A DNA stretch of 64,000 nt. Source: Cristatella mucedo. Taxonomy: Eukaryota > Bryozoa > Phylactolaemata > Cristatellidae. Below are positions 35,042 through 43,329 of this stretch, in pieces; the first letter of the stretch is position 1, and the number at the start of each line of letters is the position of its first letter. Where the stretch lies: NCBI GenBank assembly GCA_009760855.2, contig WPIO01000023.1, positions 4,427,501-4,491,500 on the forward strand. The letters are read 5' to 3'. Both the position numbers and the translations under genes were made by a program. Below the pieces are notes generated by a model. The model had not been told where the DNA came from and searched no databases. It saw nothing but the letters and a program-made list of their open reading frames with translations.

Positions 35042-37337
35042 TCTCATGCTCGGGTACATGCACACACAAACACACAACTGCAGACACCTGTAGCACTATG
35101 TTGCATGCATGTAGTGTGTGTGTGTGTTTGCGTGTGTGTATGTGCGTGAGTGCATGCATGCGTGTGTGTGTGAACACATGCAACCCATTGAGCATCTGCA
35201 GTTGTGTGTCTGTGTGTGCATGTACCCGAGCGGAAGAGCACTTGCATGTGCCTGAGTGGAGTTCGATGGCAAATCGGCGTTGGTTTAGGATCTGCTTTGC
35301 CGAAAAAGGCCTTGGACCTCTCCATCAGATCTATGGTAACATCGACCAATATGGACACCTTTCGCTGGTCACGCAAGTTTGATTGCAAACGGGAAATACC
35401 CTACTTGGGGTATCGTAACGACCATATAGACACTGGACGATGGTCGATGTGGACGGTCGGGGCCAGTAGATCACTTATTTTAGGAATGCTGTGTGGTACC
35501 AATTCAATGGCCCAGCCAGTCGCCTGATTTGAACCTCATAGACCGTTTACGTTCTCGACAGGTGGCTGAGGCAGGTCTTTGATCTACTACAGTAGCCAAA
35601 GTTTTGATTGCAATTCAGGCTCTGTAGAGTGCTACAGCAGAAGAGACAGTAATGATAATACTAATAATAACAATAATTCTTAACGAAAACCATAATAATG
35701 CATATTTCTTTTAGAACCACAACAAATTCTGTACGAGCCAGGTGCCTCAAGTCAAAATAGAGCAAGTACAGTGAATTTTCTACAAAGTCATTGTTGTATT
35801 ACAGTGGCTCCGGCGGTAGCAGTTCTAGGAAAGTCTCAGGGAGACACAGCGCAGATGTGAGCAGTAAACGAGACTTAATCTTTATTTCTCTCAACACGTA
35901 CATATATGAGAGCTCGATGAATTGCAGCAGGGGAATGAATCGTCGGGTACTATAGCCTACATTTGTGGCCTGAGTCAATGGCTTAGCTATTGGCCACAGT
36001 TGAGGAGTAGGCTGAGCTGTGTCAACGGCCTGACCGTAGGCCACAGGTGAGGCATACATTAGTGACTGGGTGCAACGTTAATTACAAAGGCAGAAGCAGC
36101 AGGGACACGCATAATTCATTTCACTTGCTTGAAAAATAGATGTGTTGTAATACCTGGTGTCAATCGGTCAGGGCATCGCTATCGTTTGTCTGGCGCTCAT
36201 CAGCAAGACTAGGGTCTTCATACGTGTGGAAGAGAGGATGAGGCCTCCTTGACAGACCTCTCTCGGGAGTCAGTGGCTTCGGAAGAGACTCACAAGCTGC
36301 CATCTTCATGTTCCAACATGAAGATGGCAGCTTGTGAGTCTCTTCCGAAGCCACTGACTGCCGAGCCCTGCGTTAGCCGCTATTATTGGGCGTCCACACT
36401 CGGCCAAAAATCAGACCCTTCATAGCCCATCTCAGTAAATACACGTTAAGATGGAACACGTGGTACGTATATCCGGTAATAGCTCGATGGTAAGTGTTAC
36501 AATGGTAATAGCATTGACATCCCACGGGCCCCCTCTACATGGTTGATGGAGGATGCAGCATCTGCTACTTCTGAAAAATCCGGAAAAGACTTCAATGGTT
36601 AGGTTGTTCACAAGAACAGGCACCTTCGGGAGCTCCCCAGCTGGGCAGTACAAGTGCTATAATGGAGTGCTGATGTTAGCTCTATTGCCGGAAATTGAGC
36701 CAGATAGCTAGTCTGCACATGTCTATGAGTGAATCATTCTGCTTGCTTCATAGATAGCACAGCATTGGCAATGCCATTATGATAGCATTGACATTTTTTT
36801 ATGACATACAGTCTAAGTAATATCTATCAATCGTTACGCAGCCATCCATGCTGCATCTCCATGCTCAGGAGTCGATCTCACGACGAGGTAAGCAGGTGCT
36901 TGCTTTAGAAACCCCCTATGTCGCATAACAGACTTAACCGCCAGTCTATATGCTCCTACCCGGCCTCGGCCATGCTGCGCAAAAGGTACCGGTGGATGAT
37001 TGAACGCACCCCGACTGGGGGGGGGAGGGTGGAGGCAGGTCAACTGCTCTCTGCACATGGTCGTGAGCACTGCATGCAGCGTGCATGCATCATGCTAGCC
37101 TTGCTCTAAAGGTTCGCCTCTCTGCTCTGCAGCCAAATCGGCCCGGACGACTTCAGGCAGGCACTTCTTGCCGTCGACGCCACCATCGGCGCAGAGCAGC
37201 TGGACGTGCTGCTCTGCTGGGCATACCGGGTTGGCGACAAGGAGCAGCTCGGCAGCGTGCAGCCGCTGGATGCCGAGTCGGCCGTGCGACGAGTCTTGGG
37301 CGCCGACGTGTGGCAAAGCGGGGCCGCGAGACCGTAG
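22645..37337 (+). CDS. TSNAXIP1: TSNAXIP1-like gene (translin-associated factor X-interacting protein 1), nine coding exons
   Basis: TSNAXIP1 is a coiled-coil protein found mainly in testis and ciliated cells; its name comes from binding translin-associated factor X, and its exact role is unclear. Nine exons were joined: 22645-22818, 23834-23968, 25156-25225, 26483-26756, 26961-27393, 29235-29540, 29780-30025, 33311-33417 and 37133-37337, giving about 649 aa, close to the roughly 658 aa of the human protein. All phases agree and splice sites are GT-AG. Landmarks in order: PRFLENLESFLKKEL, FEYLIEDFKTYKPLLSSIKN, LLVSDINDLRYQQEDLL, MIANYGDVIPRRDFE, ATPRPRWARC, ERWQ-like QRWQEVAKDRSSDELVDVL and WAYNIHDACRRF. 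Residues about 60-260 are largely coiled coil. The start is provisional: the first ATG after an in-frame TAG (22573-22575) is used, but a splice acceptor at 22597 could extend the exon into an upstream one. Confidence 0.94.
23039..23102 (+). repeat. Short tandem duplication
   Basis: The segment AGATCTTACTTACCGGCGGAC occurs twice (from 23050 and 23081) about 31 bp apart in intron A-B of the TSNAXIP1-like gene. Confidence 0.85.
23160..23290 (+). mobile_element. L2-like 3' tail fragment
   Basis: Matches only the last 130 bp of the L2 family (GATAGAGATAAAGTTCTCTT at 23234) and ends in AT-rich sequence. Confidence 0.65.
23384..23412. repeat. (CT)n microsatellite
   Basis: A CT-rich run with few interruptions. 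Confidence 0.9.
23620..23661. repeat. Perfect 18-bp inverted repeat with 6-bp loop
   Basis: Arms 23620-23637 and 23644-23661 are perfect reverse complements. Part of the motif (AGTTAATTTACTTAAACT) also occurs directly upstream at 23602, so it is a duplicated unit with one inverted extension. Confidence 0.93.
23834..23968 (+). CDS. TSNAXIP1: TSNAXIP1-like coding exon B
   Basis: 45 codons, phase 0 at both ends, CTGCAG acceptor and GTGACG donor. It encodes FEYLIEDFKTYKPLLSSIKN and then LAHQRELIRRLEPLK, the best-conserved block of the family's N-terminal domain. Confidence 0.95.
24060..24245. repeat. AT-only low-complexity tract
   Basis: About 180 bp made almost only of TAATA/ATTAA motifs in intron B-C of the TSNAXIP1-like gene. 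Confidence 0.9.
24246..25155. other. TSNAXIP1-like intron B-C, right part
   Basis: No repeat or further exon recognised. Confidence 0.4.
25156..25225 (+). CDS. TSNAXIP1: TSNAXIP1-like coding exon C
   Basis: 70 nt, phase 0 in and 1 out, TTGCAG acceptor and GTACGC donor. It encodes QMLVTVSEQCEQKIV and a charged coiled-coil segment ending RDEEKQ. Phase fits exons B and D. Confidence 0.88.
25226..26482. other. TSNAXIP1-like intron C-D
   Basis: No repeat family recognised. Open frames here are not conserved in sequence with any family I know. Confidence 0.4.
26483..26756 (+). CDS. TSNAXIP1: TSNAXIP1-like coding exon D (coiled coil)
   Basis: 274 nt, phase 1 in and 2 out, TTACAG acceptor. It encodes a long heptad-patterned segment (LKRENARLYKAIDATRG, then LQTQVDRLQQKLSEQYERYR) and LLVSDINDLRYQQEDLL, a family landmark. 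Codons are strongly GC-ended, unlike the AT-rich introns around it. Confidence 0.94.
26853..26898. repeat. 15-bp perfect inverted repeat in TSNAXIP1-like intron D-E
   Basis: Arms 26853-26867 and 26884-26898, GC-rich, 16-bp loop. The loop itself holds CCGGCC/GGCCGG-like symmetry. Confidence 0.9.
26961..27393 (+). CDS. TSNAXIP1: TSNAXIP1-like coding exon E
   Basis: 433 nt, phase 2 in and 0 out, GCTCAG acceptor and GTGAGA donor. It contains MIANYGDVIPRRDFE, a coiled coil and ATPRPRWARC followed by QRWQEVAKDRSSDELVDVL, all in the order of human TSNAXIP1. Confidence 0.95.
27394..28109. other. TSNAXIP1-like intron E-F, left part
   Basis: GC-rich at first, then AT-rich; a poly-G run at 27547-27555. 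No repeat family recognised. Confidence 0.4.
28110..28250. repeat. CA/CATA-rich compound microsatellite
   Basis: Imperfect ACACACATATGCATGC-type repeats over about 140 bp. Confidence 0.88.
28340..28730 (+). mobile_element. Possible mariner/pogo-type MITE remnant
   Basis: Begins CAGTGATACCTCGGCTTACG followed by CGAG-rich sequence, a start typical of mariner/Tigger-like elements. The opposite terminal repeat is at best degraded (TGTGACACTG near 28716), so the right limit is a guess. Confidence 0.45.
28731..29234. other. TSNAXIP1-like intron E-F, right part
   Basis: Nothing recognised. Confidence 0.4.
29235..29540 (+). CDS. TSNAXIP1: TSNAXIP1-like coding exon F
   Basis: 102 codons, phase 0 at both ends, TTGCAG acceptor and GTGAGC donor. 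It encodes VAPYLRYEGQVRNRHLGKRD, VVKDVWRER, MGEFFNDYLLKHFP and VEWAYNIHDACRRF, which line up with the middle domain of the family. Confidence 0.94.
29780..30025 (+). CDS. TSNAXIP1: TSNAXIP1-like coding exon G
   Basis: 82 codons, phase 0 at both ends, a T-rich tract plus CAG acceptor and a GTCAGT donor. It encodes VYFSQLQVIGRLLKHLK, then an acidic, Ala-rich segment and DMLDYANLFLE, corresponding to the family's LLNYRSLFME region. Confidence 0.92.
30180..30387 (-). mobile_element. Old L2-like LINE, 3' end, part 1
   Basis: An antisense (AAT)n tail then the antisense L2 3' region. It is interrupted by a SINE-B and then a young L2, and resumes at 31817. Confidence 0.75.
30388..30504 (-). mobile_element. 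SINE-B copy 2, inserted in the old L2
   Basis: Reads on the minus strand; contains the body AATCCTTTAGATTGCTGC and the B-box-like GTGGGTTTGGATCC. Part of the tRNA-like head is missing. Confidence 0.8.
30505..30559 (-). mobile_element. Old L2-like LINE, part 2
   Basis: Short antisense L2 piece between the SINE-B and the young L2 (matches 41450-41500). Confidence 0.7.
30564..31812 (+). mobile_element. Young L2-like LINE nested in old L2
   Basis: Near-identical to 2170-3414. It starts at the GTTGACGTGAATGG segment and ends in (ATT)n. A 4-bp ATAA occurs on both sides (30560-30563 and 31813-31816), and the host L2 rejoins across it. Confidence 0.92.
30570..31571 (+). pseudogene. L2-like reverse transcriptase fragment
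   Basis: An uninterrupted 333-codon frame from just before motif B (YGVPQGSVLGPVLF) to the end of the ORF (LFRTAFSGSL). Motif C reads FYVDDTQLYL in place of FYADD in the two other young copies. It lacks motif A, so it cannot be active. Confidence 0.88.
31817..31960 (-). mobile_element. Old L2-like LINE, part 3
   Basis: Continues the antisense element of 30180; it matches 41503-41640 and fades out near 31960. Confidence 0.72.
32130..32730 (+). mobile_element. Old L2-like LINE, sense
   Basis: A diverged C-terminal part and a 3' end (GTAACTTCTCTGAGGGCGC near 32680), ending in an ATT-poor tail. In intron G-H of the TSNAXIP1-like gene. Confidence 0.78.
32731..33310. other. TSNAXIP1-like intron G-H, right part
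   Basis: AT-rich intron sequence; nothing recognised. Confidence 0.45.
33311..33417 (+). CDS. TSNAXIP1: TSNAXIP1-like coding exon H
   Basis: 107 nt, phase 0 in and 2 out, TTTAG acceptor and GTGAGT donor. It encodes DDEGKFGQFVDEML and RYVEELKAAFGET, matching the family segment D-E-x-G...FV...YL-x-x-LK. The preceding intron (3.3 kb) carries a young L2 inserted in an older one. Confidence 0.9.
33645..34085 (-). mobile_element. LINE family 2 fragment, copy 1
   Basis: Shares 33658-34077 with 61994-62405. On the minus strand it gives VDNKLAVPF and LKTVGDRSF, the C-terminal part of a CR1/L2-superfamily reverse transcriptase that differs from the main family. The tail side begins with repeats of the AATGTA type, antisense. 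Confidence 0.72.
34086..34734. other. TSNAXIP1-like intron H-I segment
   Basis: Nothing recognised. Confidence 0.4.
34735..35245. repeat. Compound minisatellite with (TG)n tracts
   Basis: A unit with GCTCGGGTACATGCACACAC, CTGCAGACACCTGTAGCACT and GTTGCATGCATGTAGTG occurs three times in direct order (from about 34777, 34881 and 35040), each followed by a (TG)n tract of varied length. A partial fourth unit at about 35180-35240 is inverted. Confidence 0.9.
35255..35645 (+). mobile_element. Tc1/mariner transposase relic
   Basis: In one frame FAEKGLGPLHQIYGNIDQY (35306 on) matches the segment upstream of the second catalytic Asp. After frameshifts, QWPSQSPDLN (from about 35507) matches the WP-x-QSPDLNPIE region; the following residues read LID, so the expected Glu is Asp. 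Stops and frameshifts show it is inactive. Confidence 0.78.
35646..36260. other. TSNAXIP1-like intron H-I segment
   Basis: No repeat recognised. GGCCACAG-type motifs are spaced at about 35985-36050 (imperfect repeat). Confidence 0.4.
36268..36359. repeat. Perfect palindrome, 45-bp arms, 2-bp spacer
   Basis: Arms 36268-36312 and 36315-36359 are exact reverse complements over 45 bp, with CC between them. It lies in the last intron of the TSNAXIP1-like gene. Confidence 0.97.
36360..37132. other. TSNAXIP1-like intron H-I, last part
   Basis: Nothing recognised apart from a poly-G run at about 37017-37025. Confidence 0.4.
37133..37337 (+). CDS. TSNAXIP1: TSNAXIP1-like last coding exon I
   Basis: 205 nt after a TCTGCAG acceptor, phase 2 in, ending in TAG at 37335-37337. 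It encodes IGPDDFRQALLAVDATIG and LDVLLCWAYRVGDKEQLG. Sequence is GC-rich like exons D to F. An AATAAA at 37779-37784 could be the polyadenylation signal. Confidence 0.87.
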
Positions 37338-39999
37338 TAGAATCTTGGAAGCAGAGTCGGCAGACAGACCGACTCGGGCCATGCCTAGCTGTGCAATCGT
37401 CCGGCCACGTGATGCCACCACGACTGATCACAAGCACGACTGCATCTCACCGCCTCTGCTGGCTGGCTGGCTGGCTGCTCAGTCTGAGCCTGACTGGCGA
37501 ATTTGAGGCTGCAAACAAGAACTGGCCGAGACGAGAGGCCAACAAGTATCGAGAGAATTGAGAGCACTTGACATTGCTACGATGCTCTTGGTCGACGTGT
37601 CCCATGCTTGCCCTGTCTTTTATAGCTGCACAGCAGTGACGCCGTGGCTGCCCTGACTGGCTGCTGGAACTGTACCACTGCATCAACTAATGTGCAAAGG
37701 CGAGTCACCCACTCGTTGGCCAACGGTAACTCGGATTCTATCTGCCTGCAGCCATATCTGGCGTTGATATTTGGAGCTAATAAATGGATGCACCCTCTGT
37801 CCTTCTGCAAAAATACTGCAGTTGCCAGGGACGACCTGTTGATCGAAAACTAGCTCGTTCGACGAGTGTAGAGTAAGCAAAGGCAGAGCAGTCATATGTG
37901 CCTCAGCCTCAGACGCCTTCTTCTGATTAACGTTCGTTGCTGACGAATTTGTAACCACTGGCATTTTTGACCGAATAACTTGGGACCGGACGGCTTTCTG
38001 CGGCACTAGAGATGATACATTTCTTTTATGTCACATCCTCTGTAACTCCATAAGCCGTGACGACTAAGAGGCTGTTTGTAGATCTACAATCAGCGGTTGA
38101 GCGAAAGAAAGGCTTTGTTTTTGCTGCATCTTTAGATCCCGAGAGTTTGAAGGGGTTAACGTTGCTCTTGTAACTAAACTGTGGTGGAAGCAATTGTTAT
38201 TTAATATAATGCAATTCTTATTATTATAATATCCCAGAAACCATTAGTGGTGGAAGAAACTAAGCAGAAAAAACCTTATTGAGTCGGATTGAGAACTTTG
38301 CACGGATCAATAGCTGGACAGGGAGCCATCATTGCAACTTCTTTGGCAAGAGAATAGCAAGGCTCAAAATTTGAGTCTCGATACTTTGAATTACAAGTAG
38401 GACTCATTTAAGAATCGTATCTAAAATAGCATTCAGAAGCTTGGCGGCAGTTTTTGGTAGCCCTGCTGCAGCAGAGTTACAGTAGTCTAGCTCAGAGAGA
38501 ACCGAGGAGTTTGTAACGTCATCAGCCAGTTGGGATCTATCATTCACCTGATACAGACTGGACTTGGCCAAAAGTTTAAGATTTGGACTGCAACAAAACC
38601 TTGTGCATTAATTCACAAGCTGTTGTCAGACTCTTTAGAATGATCTGATTAAATTAAACACCCGATTTTTTATTCTTTGTCCTTGGGTAAAAAGTATATT
38701 TTCCAAATCCCTTATGTGTAAATAAACAAAAATAAATATAATAATATAGCTAAAATAATATATAGCTAATATAAGCTACAGCTACTGTTTGACAACAATT
38801 TGCTACGGTAGTCATGAAGTGATATTTTGAAATTCTTCTGCTTTGTGTTATGGAGGGTGTGAACCTCAGCTTCGCATACAAAGCATTGTGAGACTACTTG
38901 AATTAGTGACGGTTAGGCAGACACAAAAATATAGACTAGTATCCATAGAAGTGTAACAGTAACAGTGAGATGCTTTGTGTGGCGCCAGGAACGCTGTGCT
39001 CTGATTCTCTAGCAAGGGTCGGGGTGGGGCCCAGCCTAGTACCAGCACCCAACATCGGTTAGGTGGCAGCACTGCAATTGGCTAGGTACACAGCTCTCCC
39101 ATAAAGATTACTACATCACCAAAGGCTTGTTATTACATATTAGCTTATGTTATTGCAGAGTAAGAGAATAGTGAATAGCAGCTACAGCTATATATATATT
39201 TTATTAACATGGCGTCAAGGTGTTTCACCCGGCCGATGCATTTTGCTATGTTTGTGGACTAGAAGTATGTATCGTGTATAGATAAGGTATTGAGTATTAA
39301 GCGCATCAAGACTACTTACTATCAAGACTACTAGCAAAATGCATTCTGTGATAGCTACTGCTAAAATGTGATAGGCCTTAAAAGCTTATTTTGGCATGCC
39401 TGTCTCGAATAAAGTGAGATCGATGCCTGGGCACTTCATTTCACGTGCTAACTGCAAGAGAGCTCTTGAAGGTAACATGAGCAATCAGTGCTCACTGAAT
39501 GAATTTCTTGCACAATATTAGATAATGTGCAAAATATCATTAGGAACTCTCGCTGCGAGGAATTAGTTTTTTTTTCTCGAGTCATGCAGCAACTGGGGGG
39601 GGGGGTCTTATAGAGCCACGAGTCAATGAGTTTATCGACTTTCGTGCGAACGACTTGAACTACATAAGCAGCTACATGCGTTTGTAACACGACGTCAGTT
39701 CAAACTTTTTATTTGGTCCAAAGGCTTGTTTGAGCCTATATCAAAACTTGTAAACTGCAATTTTGTTTAGCAGATGGAGGCAAATGATCAGCATTTTGAT
39801 TACCCAATAATTTGGGAACTGTACGGTAGAAAACAGGTATGCCGTTTTTAGCGATACAGCGTCGTCGTTTACTCGCTCCGTCGAATGCTATCTTTAAATA
39901 TTTTTCGTGTATAAATATTATGAATCTCGCACATGAAAACCACCGTTCTTCTTAATTATGCATGCGTTTACAGGTATGTGTTTCATTTGCGGGCGTGGT
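37338..39999. other. Region downstream of the TSNAXIP1-like gene
   Basis: Likely 3' UTR up to AATAAA at 37779-37784, then intergenic. About 38280-38530 weakly resembles an antisense LINE piece (the minus-strand text includes GLPKTAAKLLNAILDT) but is too diverged to place. Confidence 0.4.
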
Positions 40000-40535
40000 G
40001 AAGCATGGGCTGCTCAACCATCCTAGGTCTGACGCTGACTTATGACTTGAGTCAGAAAAGCCAGTGGCACGATGCCTAATCTGATTAGGAACTATATCGG
40101 ACTGGTAGGCGGGTAAAAGAGAATGGAGAGACATGCAAGTGAATGACAAAACATTGAAGTCAATAACACGATTGATTTGAAGCCAGTTCAGATTGATAAG
40201 ACGTGATTAATGTGGCAGCTGCGACAATTTGCAACAGACAAGACTTGCAGCTGAGAGTTTTGAACCAACCTGTAAGCATCTTATTTCTTAAGCAGGAAGA
40301 ACTGCGAGCAGCAATTTACTGAACTCCAGACGGGACGTCACACGTATGTGGACCAGCCTTGCATCGGTAACCTCATCTAAGCAAGAATCCATTAATTGAT
40401 AGACTCTCGAGAAGGTCTTAGTGGTCGAGGGTATTTGAAGCTGAAGGGATATCGAGTAGAACACTACGAAAGACTCAACGTAAGTCAGAATTCTGTAGCT
40501 CAAGTTCTCTTGGTCTAGTGTCTACTACTAACCAT
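40000..40535 (-). mobile_element. Old L2-like LINE, part 1
   Basis: Antisense C-terminal RT region (about 40020-40410), then after a gap a segment matching the region before motif A (40497-40520 matches 42836-42860). It resumes at 40946. Confidence 0.7.
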
Positions 40536-40539
40536 TCGC

Positions 40540-40945
40540 TCATGCTTCCTTTTCAGCAGATGTGAATGTAGTTTGAGTGTGTGCCGGCTCCTCTGATGAG
40601 CCTGTGATGTGGCATGGACACAGGCCGGTAACCCCATGGTGGCCAGACGGTGGATTCACTATCAGGGTCGGCCGGTGCACAGCTGTGTCCACCTGTGATG
40701 TGGCATAAACACAGGCTGGTAACCCGCTGGTGGCGAGATGGTGGAGGAAGGAGGGTCGAGTGGGAGAAGGGGGCGAAGGGAGCCGTGTGTTCTTCGGCTC
40801 CGTGCATTGTGCAATAAGCTGTTGGTGTTGGTTCTGGGCCAGCGTTCTGTAGTATACCAAACCATGCCGAACCACAGTGAAGTGTCTAGGGAGAGGTCGA
40901 GTTCTCTGACGATGCTATAACAAATGTATTATTATGATTATTAAT
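40540..40945 (+). mobile_element. Composite SINE-like element with doubled unit and L2-like tail (SINE-C)
   Basis: A unit of about 50 bp (CCTGTGATGTGGCAT...ACACAGGC...GGTAACCC) occurs twice, at 40600-40652 and 40691-40744. The right end (40880-40945) has AGTGTCTAGGGAGAGGTCGA, TTCTCTGACGATGCTATAAC and an ATT tract, an L2-like 3' tail. It interrupts an older antisense L2. Confidence 0.6.
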
Positions 40946-41060
40946 GTTGACTCCTTAGGAGTAACTTGACAGCAGCCTCTTTGAAGGATGTTGGGTCAAA
41001 AGCTGAATAAATATTTATCATTAATTTCCAGCGATAAACATACGATGCATGCGATAGACA
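40946..41060 (-). mobile_element. Old L2-like LINE, part 2
   Basis: Matches 42855-42950 in antisense (GCCTCTTTGAAGGATGTTGG at 40975). Confidence 0.65.
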
Positions 41061-41252
41061 TTTAAAGAGTTGTTTGCTACAGGACTCGAACCTAGGTCGT
41101 GAAGTGTGAGCATTTTACAGTCGGAATAATAAGACCTAGTAGCTAAAGTGGCCGGGATGAGACCCAGTAGCCAAAGATCGACTAGAAAAGACTAGTCGGT
41201 AGAGTGGAGAAGATGAAGTAGACTTAAAAGATATATAGCGAGGGATATATAT
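41061..41252. other. Spacer with tRNA-like trace
   Basis: A minus-strand B-box-like word (CTAGGTTCGAGTCCTG, near 41080-41098) may be the remains of a SINE-B; the body is not recognisable. Confidence 0.35.
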
Positions 41253-41483
41253 ATAATAATAATAATATTGCACTTGATAAAGCACCCTCAGAGAACTTAA
41301 TCTCTTTCTAGGCGCTTTACATTTGCTGCAAAGTGATACGCAATAGAATAGTAAGTAAAATCATGCTTGAAAAACAAACAAAATGAATAACATGGTTAGG
41401 GGTTACATGCACTGGGTCAGCATGCAAATGTGGTTAGTGGCAGCATGAACAGTGTCAGCACGCATAAGCACATCGAGGACGAA

Positions 41484-42737
41484 TCACAAGGACCCACTAA
41501 ATGCTGTCCTAAATAGGTATGTTTTTAAGTTTCTTTTAAATGTGGTCAGGTCAGGGGATGTTCTGATGCAGGTCGGTAGGGAGTTCCAGGCTGTGGGAGC
41601 ATACGAGCTAAATGCACGGTCTCCAAAGGATTTAAGGTTTGTACGAGGTATTTCTAGACTGTTGGATTCCGAAAAGCGAGTGGTACGATGCTTTGCCTGA
41701 TGGGGTAGTATATCTGAAAGATAGGCTGGAGCCATAGAATGAAGAGACCTAAAAGTGAGCGACAAAACCTTGAAGTCAATCCGTTGCTTGACTGGTAACC
41801 AGTGCAGGTCGGCGAGAAGTGGAGTAATGTGGCAACTGCGACGCTCACGACAGACAAGCCTAGCTGCAGAGTTTTGCACCAGCTGCAATCGCCTGATCGC
41901 ACATGCTGGTAGGCCAGTAAGCAGTGAGTTGCAGAAGTCGAGACGAGATGTCACGAATGCACGGACCAACTTGGACGTGGTATCCTTATCTAAACAAGCC
42001 CTAATTTTAGCAATGTTATGAAGCTGAAAATAGGCTGATTTGACTGTGGAGCTGATGTGGTCGTCTAACGAGAGGTCGCTTTGGAATATGACACCTAGAT
42101 TTCGAGCTGATGCAACTGGAGATATGCTGGCAGAGCCAATTTTGAAAGTCAGCCTTTCCAATTTCTGAATAACACTAGGTTTGCCCATAACTAGTAAGTC
42201 AGTTTTATCATCGTTTAGTTTTAGAAAATTTGCTGCCATCCATGATCGGATGTCATCAATGCATGCAGCAAGTGAGTTGAGAGAATTTGAGGTGCTCGAA
42301 GGCTGGGAGGGATCAAAGCAAAGGTACAACTGAGTGTCATCCGCATAGAAGTGAAAGCCTAGATTGTGCTTGGCAATCACATCAGCGAGAGGGAGAGTAT
42401 AAACGGTGAAAAGGACCGGACCTAGCACAGAGCCCTGAGGTACTCCATATTTTAGAGGTACTACAGATGATCTTTGTCCATTCACGTCAACACTCTGGAG
42501 TCTCCCACTGAGATAGGACCTGAACCACTGCAGAGCAGTGCCAGTGATGCCCAGGCGAGATGAGAGGCGCTCTAGAAGTACTTTGTGATCGATGGTATCA
42601 AAAGCTGCCGAAAGATCGAGCAAAACAAGAAGACACTCTACCCATGTCTGCATTCCTAAGTAGGTCGTTGTATACCCGAAGCAATGCTGACTCTGTGGAG
42701 TGATTAGCTCTAAAGCCAGACTGGAACTTACTAGCAA
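41484..42737 (-). pseudogene. L2-like reverse transcriptase ORF (motif A to C-terminus)
   Basis: 417 codons with LLDLSAAFDTIDH, YGVPQGSVLGPVLF, FYADDTQLYL and the C-terminal block ITPLLADLHWLPVKQRIDFK. It is the near twin of 1922-3175 and shares with it the same two-base loss just before motif A. Confidence 0.9.
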
Positions 42738-43168
42738 GGTGTGAGGTTTTCGATATACGAGTTCAGCTGGTCTGCCACGACCCGTTCCAGTGTCTTTGAT
42801 AGGAATGGTAGAAGGGAAACTGGGCGGTAGTTGCTTAAGTTCTCTTGGTCTAGTGTAGCTTTCTTGAGAAGTGGCCTGACTACAGCTTTTTTGAAAGGTG
42901 CTGGGACCTGACCTGAGGCTAATGACATATTAATGATTTTGGTTATGCATGGCAGCAGCAGATCAATGCAACGTAGGAGCAGGACAGTGGGAATAGGGTC
43001 CAGTGGACTTGTTGTCTTCTTTGATTGAGATACGAGCTTTAGGACTACATCACTAGTGACCTGTTTAAATGCAGACATTGAGGCGCAGCCAGGAACCGAG
43101 GAACAGCATTCTAGTGGGAAGGTTGTCATCGCAGGGATGGATTCCCTGATTTTGTCTATCTTCTGCAC
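42731..43168 (-). pseudogene. L2-like reverse transcriptase, part before motif A
   Basis: Contains TSPLDPIPTVLLLRCIDLLL, KAVVRPLLKK and NYRPVSLLPFLSKTLERVV, the standard entry to LINE reverse transcriptases. The frame breaks away from the main RT frame near 42731, within the QSGFRANHSTE region and the shared frameshift. Confidence 0.88.
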
Positions 43169-43176
43169 AAAGAATC

Positions 43177-43177
<1 letters not shown>

Positions 43178-43220
<43 letters not shown>
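43178..43220. repeat. (TA)n microsatellite
   Basis: About 20 TA units, directly at the 5' end of the young L2. Confidence 0.95.
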
Positions 43221-43226
<6 letters not shown>

Positions 43227-43329
43227 CGAGTGAGAGACTAGTGCAAAATTCCTGTCTTGGTGTCAGCAGTGAAAACTGCATGCTCGGCCACGATCCCCAG
43301 GATTACTGGAAAAAATCGAAGTATGCCGA

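Larger units (their letters stand above)
41253..43177 (-). mobile_element. Young L2-like LINE, longest copy (1.9 kb)
   Basis: Antisense copy with (ATT)n at its 3' end (left) and truncated at its 5' end in a (TA)n tract. It includes the RT0 segment NYRPVSLLPFLSKTLERVV (42731-43168 frame), all RT motifs and the C-terminus. GATATATATA on both sides could be the target duplication. No endonuclease domain is present. Confidence 0.93.

Noticed and set aside
34756-35388. Cys-Val and His-Thr repeat frames
   Set aside because: Translation of (TG)n minisatellite DNA; only the last part matches a Tc1 relic.
37085-37561. Alternative long frames over the last TSNAXIP1-like exon
   Set aside because: Shadows of the GC-rich real exon in other frames.
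38280-38530. Third LINE family
   Set aside because: Only a short, diverged resemblance; not enough to define an element.
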